Shown here: positions 6,712 to 13,153 of the stretch, piece by piece
Numbering within the stretch: the stretch's first letter is position 1
How the letters are laid out: every line of letters starts with the position of its first letter
Source: Haloarcula pellucida
GTDB lineage: Archaea > Halobacteriota > Halobacteria > Halobacteriales > Haloarculaceae
Length of the DNA: 64,000 nucleotides
Direction of reading: 5' to 3'
Assembly (NCBI RefSeq): GCF_014647235.1
Contig: NZ_BMOU01000001.1
Coordinates: forward strand, 1 to 64,000
Notes under the pieces: generated by a model
Databases searched by the model: none
Told to the model about the DNA's origin: nothing
The model's input: the letters and a program-made list of their open reading frames with translations, nothing else
Made by a program: the position numbers and the translations under genes

Positions 6712-6974
6712 CCGACGACGTACCGTCGGAGGTCGATCACCGCCGGCAGCTGCAGGGCATCGCCTCGCGGGTGTACGGTGTTGAGGGGTCGGACGTCGTC
6801 GTCACGCGGAACCCGCTGCGGGGCCCGCGCCGGCGTGATCGGTACGACCTCCGCGGGGACGGTCGCTGGTGGCACGTCGAAGAGCGTTGGAGTGGCTGTC
6901 GGTGGGTGTTCGTCGGCAGTGAGATCCTCGAGGACGTCGACGTTGAGGTCGCCGGCGGGGAGATCATCGAATGA
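6708..6974 (+). CDS. Small provirus protein (88 aa)
   Basis: The ATGA overlap with the SWIM gene and the next microgene defines both ends. The protein starts with a short helix (HRRQLQGIASRVYG), followed by strands rich in Arg, Trp and Tyr (RRDRYDLRGDGRWWHVEERWSGCRWVFV) and an acidic end. The Arg/Trp-rich beta segment could contact nucleic acid. No family recognised. Confidence 0.6.
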   Translation: MTDDVPSEVDHRRQLQGIASRVYGVEGSDVVVTRNPLRGPRRRDRYDLRGDGRWWHVEERWSGCRWVFVGSEILEDVDVEVAGGEIIE

Positions 6975-7069
6975 GGCGCGTCGAAGTCGGCGTCCCGGTG
7001 CCGGTGGTCGACGTCGAGATCGTCGTGTCGTACCACCGCGAGCGCGGGCTGGGGGTGGACATCGAGTGA
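6971..7069 (+). CDS. Very small provirus protein (32 aa)
   Basis: An ATG overlapping the previous stop as ATGA opens a 32-codon frame (MRRVEVGVPVPVVDVEIVVS, then a charged end GVDIE) whose stop overlaps the next GTG as GTGA. It is flanked on both sides by the coupling signals used by its neighbours and keeps strong G/C third-position bias, which is why I list it despite its size. Function unknown. Confidence 0.5.
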   Translation: MRRVEVGVPVPVVDVEIVVSYHRERGLGVDIE

Positions 7070-7281
7070 AGTCCTTCGCCGATCCGTCGACGACGTTCGA
7101 ACTCGTGTTCGAGGAGGTGCGGGTGGGCGACGGTGGGCTGACGGCGCCGCGACCGACCGGCGAGATTCGGTGTACGGAGTGTGGGGCGACGGCGCTCAAT
7201 ATCGACGATTTCCCGCACGAGCAGGACTGCCCGCAGCGGTTCGTTCACTCGCGGTGGTACGCTGAGCAGCTGCAGGACTGA
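7066..7281 (+). CDS. Small zinc-binding provirus protein (71 aa)
   Basis: It starts with GTG at 7066 inside a GTGA overlap. The protein reads MKSFADPSTTFELVFEEVRV, followed by a zinc-ligand set CTECG and, 15 residues later, HEQDC, giving a C2HC-type finger. It is the last gene of early operon A. Similar small finger proteins are abundant in haloarchaeal viruses; likely a DNA- or protein-binding adaptor. Confidence 0.65.
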   Translation: MKSFADPSTTFELVFEEVRVGDGGLTAPRPTGEIRCTECGATALNIDDFPHEQDCPQRFVHSRWYAEQLQD

Positions 7282-7334
7282 GTCGCTGTTGCCACTACTG
7301 GCCGCCTGTCCGTTCCGAAAATAAACGCGGTACG

Positions 7335-7544
7335 TTACGACCGGTCAAACAGTGCCCATGCAGCCGCGAGCGCGACCAAGCCGACGATGAGGTATGCACC
7401 GTGATTGCGTGCCGGTTCAAATGCCAGAAATGCCAGTAGCGCGAAGGGGCTTATGTATACGAGTTTTACCAGTATTTGATCAACTCCCTTCGCCAGCTTT
7501 TCTGTGCTACTGGCAGACCGGCGATGGGACGATTCGGTGGACAT
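7335..7544 (-). CDS. Small two-helix membrane protein (69 aa)
   Basis: After a polar 22-residue N-terminus come two hydrophobic segments, about residues 26-44 (LVKLVYISPFALLAFLAF) and 49-66 (AYLIVGLVALAAAWALF), separated by a short charged loop. It converges with early operon A and is divergent from the 7673 membrane-protein gene. Composition is AT-richer than the operon before it. Size and topology would suit a holin-like or exclusion protein, but nothing proves that. Confidence 0.55.
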   Translation of the reverse strand: MSTESSHRRSASSTEKLAKGVDQILVKLVYISPFALLAFLAFEPARNHGAYLIVGLVALAAAWALFDRS

Positions 7545-7672
7545 GGACTTTTCCCTACCTGTGATTGGATTTTCCCGTTGTTAGTCGCTTCGAACTACAC
7601 GTAGGAGATACGACGGATTTGTTAAATAACTACCGCCGGTTTTATCAATCCTGATGACACCCTATGGGATAG

Positions 7673-8407
7673 ATGATAGGAGAGGGGACCAGACAGCTTG
7701 ATCTCTATGACTTCTTTAGCATTTTCATACCCGGAGCAACGCTGTTATTGGGGCTTACTCCGTTCCTTCCCACAGATTCGAACCCACCCGCCGCAGTGCT
7801 CATTGCAGTCCTGATAATCGGCGGTGTCGTACTGGGACGGGCAATTCATGCGACTCGACTGTGGGCTGAAGAAGATGCTGGGGTGACCAGTCATCGTGAC
7901 CGGTTCATTTCTGAGTTAATCACTCCCGACTACATCACGGACGACCTCGCTGACCAGTTCTACAACTGTTGCCAGGAGCAGTTTCAAGAGCTCTCCCTCC
8001 CAGAAAATCGGTCTCAGCTTGACCGGCAGAAACATGGCGATGATTTAAATATGCTATACTCACTCATTCGGTCCCATATCCACATCGATGCACGTGGCCG
8101 TTCGCGGACGTTTCAGGCGGTGCTTGATTTCTACGGTAGTATCTGGATAGTTTCATTTTTCTTAGTTATAATATACGCCATCTATTCGACGCTGAAATTG
8201 TTCAATGCCCTATCCGGTGGTGTCATTTCATACGGTTCGTATCTCCAAACACTCGGAATCCACCCAACAATCATCTTTTCTACGGCATTGGTGGCTCTCG
8301 GAGGAGCATACATTACGTTTAGAGGAGTCCGAAGCGACTACCGGAATATCTATATCCAGTACTTCATATCTGACTTCATCGTATTGCAAAGACAGTCCGA
8401 AAACTGA
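7673..8407 (+). CDS. Membrane protein of unknown function (244 aa), AT-rich cargo
   Basis: Two membrane segments lie at about residues 15-32 (FFSIFIPGATLLLGL) and 40-57, followed by a soluble helical domain of about 90 residues, then two more membrane segments around 155-172 (IWIVSFFLVIIYAIY) and 195-212. The N-terminal DLYDFFSIFIPG pattern resembles poorly characterised membrane proteins often found among accessory genes. Low GC relative to the neighbours and a location between the early operon and the Orc1 gene mark it as a cargo gene; it may act at the envelope against competing viruses (inference). Confidence 0.65.
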   Translation: MIGEGTRQLDLYDFFSIFIPGATLLLGLTPFLPTDSNPPAAVLIAVLIIGGVVLGRAIHATRLWAEEDAGVTSHRDRFISELITPDYITDDLADQFYNCCQEQFQELSLPENRSQLDRQKHGDDLNMLYSLIRSHIHIDARGRSRTFQAVLDFYGSIWIVSFFLVIIYAIYSTLKLFNALSGGVISYGSYLQTLGIHPTIIFSTALVALGGAYITFRGVRSDYRNIYIQYFISDFIVLQRQSEN

Positions 8408-8461
8408 GTGGGGTTGCTAAACATCTGCGGAGATGTTCGGCTTCCGGAATTGACGCATCCA

Positions 8462-8469
8462 TTTATATA
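8462..8469 (+). promoter_or_regulatory. TATA box for the Orc1/Cdc6 gene (leaderless)
   Basis: TTTATATA is centred 30 nt upstream of the ATG at 8496, placing the start of transcription at or very near the start codon. Confidence 0.65.
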
Positions 8470-8495
8470 CCACTCCATCATCACTCTGAGTCGTC

Positions 8496-9569
8496 ATGAT
8501 TGTCGACCGGTCGGTCTTCGACGACTCACACCTCCCGCAGCGCCTCCAACACCGCGACGCCGAGGTCAACCAACTCGCCCGAGCGCTGGAGCCCGCCAAA
8601 CAGGGCGACCCCGCCGACGATCTCCTCATCTCGGGCCCGCCCGGCGTCGGCAAATCCGTCCTCACGCGCCACACCATCGACCGCCTCGCTACCAGAGCTG
8701 ACGTCCAGTACGCCCGTATCGAGTGCATGGGCCAGACGACGGCGAGCATCATCCGTGACGTCCTCGGCGCTATCGGTGACCGACCGCCGCAGAACACCGC
8801 TCGCGAAGACCTCTGTCTTCAGCTCCGCGAGCGTGTGACCGACCCTGTCGTGGTTGTCCTCGACGAGGCCAGTGAAGTCCACGAGACGAAAGCGCTGGAT
8901 AGACTCGCCGACGTCGAGTACATCTCGATGGTGGTCATCTGCTACGACCCCGACGACTGGCTCTCGCAGGCACCCAACCGCATCGCGAGGCGATTCCACG
9001 GCCGGCAGCTCCGACTGGACCGCTACGGCGTCGATGAACTCGCGGACATCCTCGAACCACGCGCTCGCGAAGGCCTCGAACACGGCGCCGTTGCTCGCGA
9101 CCAGCTGGAGACCATCGCCGACGAGGTCGCCGGCGTCGCTCGCTTCGGTATCTACTCGCTACTGGCGGCCGCGACGCTCGCGAAGGACCGAGGGCACGAC
9201 GAGGTCCTCGACGTCGACGTCGCCGATGCCTACCCACTCGCCCAGGAGTGGATGCGACAGGCGGCGCTGGACTCGCTGGCCTTCCACCATCACGTGCTGT
9301 ACGAAATCATCCGCGAAGCCGAGACGATCGACAGCCGGACACTGCACCAGCGGTACGACGCCATTGCCGACGACATCTACGCTGGCCGACAGCGGACGCC
9401 CCTAATCAAGCGAACTCGCCGGGACAAGCTCGCGAAGCTGCACGGGTACGATCTCATTGGACAGGAGGGTGGGACGAAAGACCGCATCTACTGGGTGTTG
9501 GACGAGAGCGTTCGGTCGGGGTACGATATCGACGTGCGCGTCGCGGCCACGAAAGATTCGGAATTGTAG
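8496..9569 (+). CDS. Orc1/Cdc6-family AAA+ ATPase of the provirus (357 aa)
   Basis: This is an archaeal origin-recognition-type AAA+ protein. The Walker A motif GPPGVGKS is at residues 47-54, Walker B VVVVLDEAS at about 118-126, and a lid domain spans about 175-255 (LADILEPRAREGL, then GIYSLLAAATLA). A winged-helix DNA-binding domain follows (about 275-345, with ESIDSRTLHQRYD-type pattern and RDKLAKLHGYDLI). It is shorter than chromosomal Orc1/Cdc6 (about 400 aa). Proviral Orc1 homologs probably recognise the element's own origin. No origin-recognition-box repeats are obvious beside it, so an origin is not called. Confidence 0.85.
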   Translation: MIVDRSVFDDSHLPQRLQHRDAEVNQLARALEPAKQGDPADDLLISGPPGVGKSVLTRHTIDRLATRADVQYARIECMGQTTASIIRDVLGAIGDRPPQNTAREDLCLQLRERVTDPVVVVLDEASEVHETKALDRLADVEYISMVVICYDPDDWLSQAPNRIARRFHGRQLRLDRYGVDELADILEPRAREGLEHGAVARDQLETIADEVAGVARFGIYSLLAAATLAKDRGHDEVLDVDVADAYPLAQEWMRQAALDSLAFHHHVLYEIIREAETIDSRTLHQRYDAIADDIYAGRQRTPLIKRTRRDKLAKLHGYDLIGQEGGTKDRIYWVLDESVRSGYDIDVRVAATKDSEL

Positions 9570-9573
9570 CCCC

Positions 9574-9582
9574 TTTTTATAC
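9574..9582 (+). promoter_or_regulatory. TATA box for the 9608 gene
   Basis: TTTTTATAC lies 26-34 nt upstream of the ATG at 9608 and only a few bases after the Orc1 stop, so the small gene can be transcribed independently and leaderless. Confidence 0.55.
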
Positions 9583-9607
9583 TCCACTCGGCCGTCGGTC
9601 TTCGTGT

Positions 9608-9850
9608 ATGCCAGACACCATTGACACCATCGAGGTCCACACCGGCGACGAAGTAGAGGTCGAACACATCAAGGAGCTCTCGAACGGCGGCGCCCGCTTC
9701 GACTTCAGCACCGAAGATCGCCGCTGGCGCGTCGACGTCTCGAAGAGCGGGAAGACCGAGATCGTCACCACGTGGGAGTACGGTCAGCTGGCTGATCTGG
9801 ACGAACCCGAGTGGCTCGGCGACGTCACCGTGCGACTCGCGAGGGCGTAA
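9608..9850 (+). CDS. Small provirus protein (80 aa)
   Basis: I chose the ATG at 9608 because it sits at the correct distance from a TATA box; longer forms read back into the Orc1 gene. The protein starts MPDTIDTIEVHTGDEVEVEH and looks all-beta, with alternating strands and a conserved-looking pair RWRVDVSKSG and TTWEYGQL. It is acidic, without a signal peptide or metal ligands. It converges with the second repressor-like gene. Function unknown. Confidence 0.6.
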   Translation: MPDTIDTIEVHTGDEVEVEHIKELSNGGARFDFSTEDRRWRVDVSKSGKTEIVTTWEYGQLADLDEPEWLGDVTVRLARA

Positions 9851-9855
9851 GAATG

Positions 9856-10176
9856 TCAGGCGTCGTCGACCGGGTCGAGCGTGCTGGCGTCGAGCTCCTC
9901 GTCCAGGTAGGCGATGCCTTCGTCAGTGATTGTATAGAGACCAGAAGCAATGCGATGGAGGAGTCCGTACTTCGCAAGTACGGAGCATCGTCGACTGGCG
10001 TGGTTAGCGGAAGTGACGCCGAACTCGTCGATAGCTGCGGGATTCAGGTTTCCCTGCTCTCGAAACAGCTCCAGTATCCTATCGTCAATAGGATCCATCC
10101 AATCAGCGTCCTTCCGTGGCACATCATCTCTGTGCTTCTGCGAAGTTTTAGAATCATCGGTCTGACAATTACTCAT
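9856..10176 (-). CDS. phiH-repressor-like winged-helix regulator (106 aa), module B
   Basis: Residues about 27-90 form a winged helix (DPIDDRILELFREQGNLN, a second helix, SRRCSVLAKYGLLHRI, then the wing SGLYTITDEGIAYLDEE). It is a paralogue of the 4736-5083 regulator, sharing the D-x-ILxLxxEGN opening and GLYxITDxG wing. The N-terminal 25 residues are polar and probably disordered. A TATA-like stretch on the minus strand near 10196-10202 supports the ATG at 10176. It is divergent from early operon B starting at 10359 and has an inverted repeat in the shared upstream region, so it probably controls that operon. Confidence 0.75.
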   Translation of the reverse strand: MSNCQTDDSKTSQKHRDDVPRKDADWMDPIDDRILELFREQGNLNPAAIDEFGVTSANHASRRCSVLAKYGLLHRIASGLYTITDEGIAYLDEELDASTLDPVDDA

Positions 10177-10211
10177 GTATTGTGCTTAACAACACATTTA
10201 GCATGTGCTTC

Positions 10212-10230
10212 TACTCATAGTTCGTGAGTA
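10212..10230. promoter_or_regulatory. Candidate operator B (TACTCA/TGAGTA)
   Basis: TACTCA (10212-10217) and TGAGTA (10225-10230) are perfect inverted half-sites with a 7-bp spacer. A third half-site, TACTCAT at 10170-10176, overlaps the start codon of the divergent repressor-like gene. The pair sits immediately upstream of the presumed TATA region (about 10234-10243) of early operon B, where a bound repressor would block initiation. Confidence 0.5.
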
Positions 10231-10263
10231 AGGACTAAGTAACTTGCCCAACTCTGTCATGTT

Positions 10264-10358
10264 GGAAGCCGTGTCCTCGTACGGGCGCTCAGAAAGTGCC
10301 CGACGTGGTGGCACACGTCGGACGCGGCTTCCGAACCCTGCGACGGTATTCCGAAGCC
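10264..10358 (+). ncRNA. Structured 5' leader B: three-way-junction RNA homologous to leader A
   Basis: Helix 1 pairs 10264-10275 with 10321-10332 (12 bp, one G-U). Helix 2 pairs 10283-10289 with 10295-10301 (one G-U), and helix 3 pairs 10302-10307 (GACGTG) with 10314-10319 (CACGTC). Hairpins 2 and 3 are 19 and 18 nt long, exactly as in leader A. Relative to A there is a compensatory change in helix 3 (G-C to A-T) and in helix 1 (G-C to C-G). GAAGCC at 10353-10358 abuts the ATG and can pair with GGCTTC at 10326-10331, competing with helix 1, as in A. The junction starts near the expected transcript start. Confidence 0.6.
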
Positions 10359-10949
10359 ATGAGCAAATCACACGAGGGGCGTAATAAGAATACGCCCACT
10401 GAGAGCGGAATAGCCGACCGTGCAGACGGTCGTGATACTGCCGACTCGACGAGCGAGCAGCAAGCGGAGTCGCGCGATGACGCGACCCCAGAGAGGATTG
10501 GTTGTGCAGGCCAGACGGCCCGTACGAGTGACACCGACGACGCCGACGCCGATAACGCTGACGGCACTGTCCTCGCGTGCCCGGACTGTGACTCGACCGG
10601 CATCCGGTCGATGGTCCAGAACGGCTACGGCGTCGACGCCGACCACGACCACGACTACCGCTGTCGGCACTGCGGTGCCACGTTCGACGAGCCCGTCGAG
10701 CGCCCCACGAAGAACACGCCCGGCCGCAGCGGCTACCTCGCCGGCCGACTGGAGGATCTCGGCCCCGAGGACGTCGGCGAGCCCGTGACCGACGGCGGCT
10801 ACGACGCCCAGATGCAACTCGCCTCGCGTCTGCGCGTCATCGCCGACGGCCTCGAGAGCGGCCACCAGCCCGACGACGACGTCGACGTGGACATCCACGA
10901 CGGCCGGGCCACCGTCGTCGCGAGCTGTGAGTTGGAGGGCGACCGATGA
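10359..10949 (+). CDS. First gene of provirus early operon B, zinc-ribbon protein (196 aa)
   Basis: I prefer the ATG at 10359 because the alternative GTG at 10296 lies inside the structured leader. The first ~75 residues are polar, Asp/Thr-rich and probably disordered. A zinc ribbon follows, with CPDCDSTGIRSM and, about 25 residues later, CRHCG. The C-terminal part has a helix (AQMQLASRLRVIADGLES) and a short strand pair. The gene overlaps the next by 4 bp (ATGA). Likely a DNA/RNA- or protein-binding early protein; no specific family recognised. Confidence 0.65.
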   Translation: MSKSHEGRNKNTPTESGIADRADGRDTADSTSEQQAESRDDATPERIGCAGQTARTSDTDDADADNADGTVLACPDCDSTGIRSMVQNGYGVDADHDHDYRCRHCGATFDEPVERPTKNTPGRSGYLAGRLEDLGPEDVGEPVTDGGYDAQMQLASRLRVIADGLESGHQPDDDVDVDIHDGRATVVASCELEGDR

Positions 10950-11167
10950 AGCTCCCGACGACCATCGCTCGCAGCCTCGCCGCGGCATCCCCGACTCCAG
11001 ACCGACCGCCGCAACCGGACCCGCTGTACCGACGCCGTGCGGTCGTCTTCGGTATGCAGGGCGCCCGAGAGATGGCGCTGCTCACCGACCGTGACGAAGA
11101 TACCAGTCGAGATGCGTATCTCGTCTGCGACGGCGACGCACTCGTCGACACTGTGGAGGTGCGGTAA
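10946..11167 (+). CDS. Small provirus protein (73 aa)
   Basis: It starts in an ATGA overlap. The N-terminus is basic and proline-rich (MKLPTTIARSLAAASPTPDR), followed by a compact segment with RRAVVFGMQGAREMALL and an acidic end. The stop is 2 bp before the next ATG. There are no metal ligands, membrane segment or known motif. Confidence 0.55.
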   Translation: MKLPTTIARSLAAASPTPDRPPQPDPLYRRRAVVFGMQGAREMALLTDRDEDTSRDAYLVCDGDALVDTVEVR

Positions 11168-11169
11168 CG

Positions 11170-11493
11170 ATGCCGACGTTCAACCGCGCCGAGGCCCAGC
11201 GCCGCCTCGACGCCGACGACGGCGACCCCGAAGACCTCGTCATCCCTGTCGGTGAGCCCGGACAGAAGAACTGCTACCACGAGTCGACAGACTGCGGACA
11301 CGTCGTCCGTACCATCGGCAGCGTCGACGATTCGGACAGACAGACTCGTTCGGAGGCCCAACGGCAGGGGTACGTCCCGTGCAAGCAGTGCGTCCTCGAC
11401 ACCTACAGTCTGGAAGGCTCGCAGGCACTGCGTCTCCAACTGGAGGACCCTGAGGTTACCAGCGCTGACGATATCGACTGGGAGGCGGTGTAG
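11170..11493 (+). CDS. Small Cys/His-containing provirus protein (107 aa)
   Basis: An N-terminal helix (FNRAEAQRRLDADDGD) is followed by possible zinc ligands: CYHESTDCGH and, after about 40 residues, CKQC. The order C-H-C-H...CxxC is unusual but fits one structural zinc site. Two glutamate/aspartate-rich strands end the protein. It is spaced 2 bp from the previous gene and adjoins the next ATG directly. Function unknown; similar to other small halovirus zinc proteins in design. Confidence 0.6.
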   Translation: MPTFNRAEAQRRLDADDGDPEDLVIPVGEPGQKNCYHESTDCGHVVRTIGSVDDSDRQTRSEAQRQGYVPCKQCVLDTYSLEGSQALRLQLEDPEVTSADDIDWEAV

Positions 11494-11967
11494 ATGGCAG
11501 CTCAGAACCAGGGTCGCACGCGCGGACACCCACCGAACGACGACCTCCCGTGGGACTTGAGCCGACTCCCGCTGCCGGCCGACCAGTCCGCAACCGACGC
11601 CGCTGTGGACGTCCTCGAGGACGCCCAGCCCGAGACGCGAGCGACCGTGCGCCGGGTCCGGGACGCGCTGGTCGGGGAAATCCCCACCGACGCGCCGTCG
11701 CCAACCGACTGGATCCGGGCCATGCAACACACCGACGGCCAGCTGGTCGCGGTAACGTGGTCCAGCGCCGGCTTCAACGAGATCGGCTACGACGCCGACG
11801 AGGAGCGGTACGTCGTCGCCGGCTACTCCGCACTGGACCGCCTGCAAGGCAAGGACCCGCACTTCGCCGAGACGGCGACGCGGTCGGCGGCGAAGGATCT
11901 GCTGCACGGGTCCCCGCGAGCGGTGACCATCGACGAAGCGACGCTCCTAGACGGAGGTGAGCGATAG
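11494..11967 (+). CDS. Provirus protein of unknown function (157 aa)
   Basis: The first ~60 residues are polar with an acidic helix (AAVDVLEDAQPETRATVRRVRDALVG). The middle has a small beta domain around GQLVAVTWSSAGFNEIGYD and EERYVVAGYSALDRL, and the end is an acidic tail. It abuts both neighbours with no spacer, showing it belongs to early operon B. No motif recognised. Confidence 0.6.
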   Translation: MAAQNQGRTRGHPPNDDLPWDLSRLPLPADQSATDAAVDVLEDAQPETRATVRRVRDALVGEIPTDAPSPTDWIRAMQHTDGQLVAVTWSSAGFNEIGYDADEERYVVAGYSALDRLQGKDPHFAETATRSAAKDLLHGSPRAVTIDEATLLDGGER

Positions 11968-12234
11968 ATGTCCGGGACTGAGCAGAACCCGATGCAGAAA
12001 CTCGTTGACGGGATACGGGAACAGGCGGATGATAAGACGCCCGACGACGCTTACTGGTGTCCGAAGTGTAAGGCGTACTCCGTCACGGAGATCCTGCAAA
12101 CAATCCGACGCGAGAAGTTCGGCGTTGAGAACGAGCTGTGGGGTTGCACGGAGTGCCGTCACTGCATGATTCCGCACACTGAGTGGCGGTCGGTGGATAC
12201 GGCTACTGACCGGGGCGGAGGTGATGGCGCGTGA
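11968..12234 (+). CDS. Small zinc-ribbon provirus protein (88 aa)
   Basis: After a 28-residue helical N-terminus come CPKCKAYSVTE and, about 30 residues later, CTECRHCMIPH. This gives a four-Cys zinc ribbon with extra Cys/His. It adjoins the upstream stop and overlaps the downstream GTG start. Likely nucleic-acid or protein binding. Confidence 0.65.
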   Translation: MSGTEQNPMQKLVDGIREQADDKTPDDAYWCPKCKAYSVTEILQTIRREKFGVENELWGCTECRHCMIPHTEWRSVDTATDRGGGDGA

Positions 12235-12530
12235 CGCCCCATGCCGACTGTGAAGACTGTCCGTGGTCTTACGAGGGCGAGGATCTCGTCGAAGTCAGCG
12301 ACGAAGCTGAGCGCCACCAGCGCAAGGAACTCCACGACGTCGACGTTCATCGTGGCGTCGCAACAGACGGCGGCATCGTTCGCTGGGCACACAGCGCCCG
12401 TCAACTCGCCGGTGTCGGCGACCAAGACCCGACGTGTAAGCACGACACCGTCGGCTGTCCCGGTCCCGAGGGACACTGGACGGACAGGTGTCTCGACTGC
12501 TTCGCCGAGGGAGGTGAGGACGGTGAGTGA
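12231..12530 (+). CDS. Small Cys/His-rich provirus protein (99 aa)
   Basis: The GTG at 12231 lies within a GTGA overlap with the previous gene. The N-terminal part, CEDCPWSYEGEDLVEVSDEAERHQRKELHDVDVH, has the CxxC...HxxxxxH layout of a C2H2-like finger. A second ligand set, CKHDTVGCPGPEGH...CLDC, follows, so two zinc sites are likely. It overlaps the next gene by 8 bp. Confidence 0.65.
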   Translation: MTPHADCEDCPWSYEGEDLVEVSDEAERHQRKELHDVDVHRGVATDGGIVRWAHSARQLAGVGDQDPTCKHDTVGCPGPEGHWTDRCLDCFAEGGEDGE

Positions 12531-12930
12531 CGACTTCCTCTCACTCCTTTTTGTCCGCGCCACCGACCTCGCGGCGGCACGCGGTGATGTCCCTGAGGAT
12601 GGGAGCGGCATCGACGGCGTCTGGACCGACGAGTTCCCCGACGTCGACGCGGACGAGCAGTGGTTCGTCGCGAGCAACGCCGACGAGGTGGCCCACGAGT
12701 ACCGCGTCACCGATGACCGGACGACGGAGATCGAGCCGTTCCATGCCCACTTCTGGTGGGACACTGACCTCATCGCGCCAGCGGCCATCGTGTCTCCGGG
12801 TGGCGGACAGTTCCACGTCACCGACGAGTTCGACCGCTCCGTGGAGGACCAGATCATCGCGAGCATCGAGGCCGTCCTCGATGAACTCGGGTACGAAGAC
12901 TTCGAGGCGGAGGTGTACGATGCCGAGTAG
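12523..12930 (+). CDS. Provirus protein of unknown function (135 aa)
   Basis: I chose the GTG at 12523, which overlaps the preceding stop (8 bp) as elsewhere in the operon. The protein starts MSDDFLSLLFVRATDLAAARG. It has an aromatic-rich middle (EIEPFHAHFWWDTDLIAPAAIV) and a helical end (SVEDQIIASIEAVLDELG). It overlaps the next gene by 11 bp. No family recognised. Confidence 0.55.
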   Translation: MSDDFLSLLFVRATDLAAARGDVPEDGSGIDGVWTDEFPDVDADEQWFVASNADEVAHEYRVTDDRTTEIEPFHAHFWWDTDLIAPAAIVSPGGGQFHVTDEFDRSVEDQIIASIEAVLDELGYEDFEAEVYDAE

Positions 12931-13153
12931 CGCACGCCAACGTGTTGAGGACCGGCCCGATAGCATCCTTGGCGGGATGTTCTGGGACTGGGGCCGCCGG
13001 TTCCGCGCTGTCTCGGTCCACCTCCACGCGGAAGGTGGCGATGTCCACCCGCGCGCCGTCATCGAGGGCTACGACCGGGCGCTCCACCCCATCATGCACG
13101 GCCGTCGACCGCACGATATCGCTCAGAAGGTCCGGGAGGTGTTCAGCCTGTGA
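12920..13153 (+). CDS. Small provirus protein (77 aa)
   Basis: It begins at the ATG at 12920 inside the end of the previous gene and ends overlapping the GTG of the LSm-ParB-zinc-finger gene (GTGA). The sequence, with GMFWDWGRRFRAVSVHLHAEGG and IMHGRRPHDIAQKVREVF, mixes basic and aromatic residues and might bind nucleic acid. The close coupling to the ParB-like gene suggests a shared function. Confidence 0.55.
   Translation: MPSSARQRVEDRPDSILGGMFWDWGRRFRAVSVHLHAEGGDVHPRAVIEGYDRALHPIMHGRRPHDIAQKVREVFSL

Noticed and set aside
9811-10227. Plus-strand frame of 138 codons opposite the second repressor-like gene
   Set aside because: It is antisense to the winged-helix gene at 9856-10176, whose domain pattern and G/C third-position bias are convincing; the plus-strand product has no sensible pattern.
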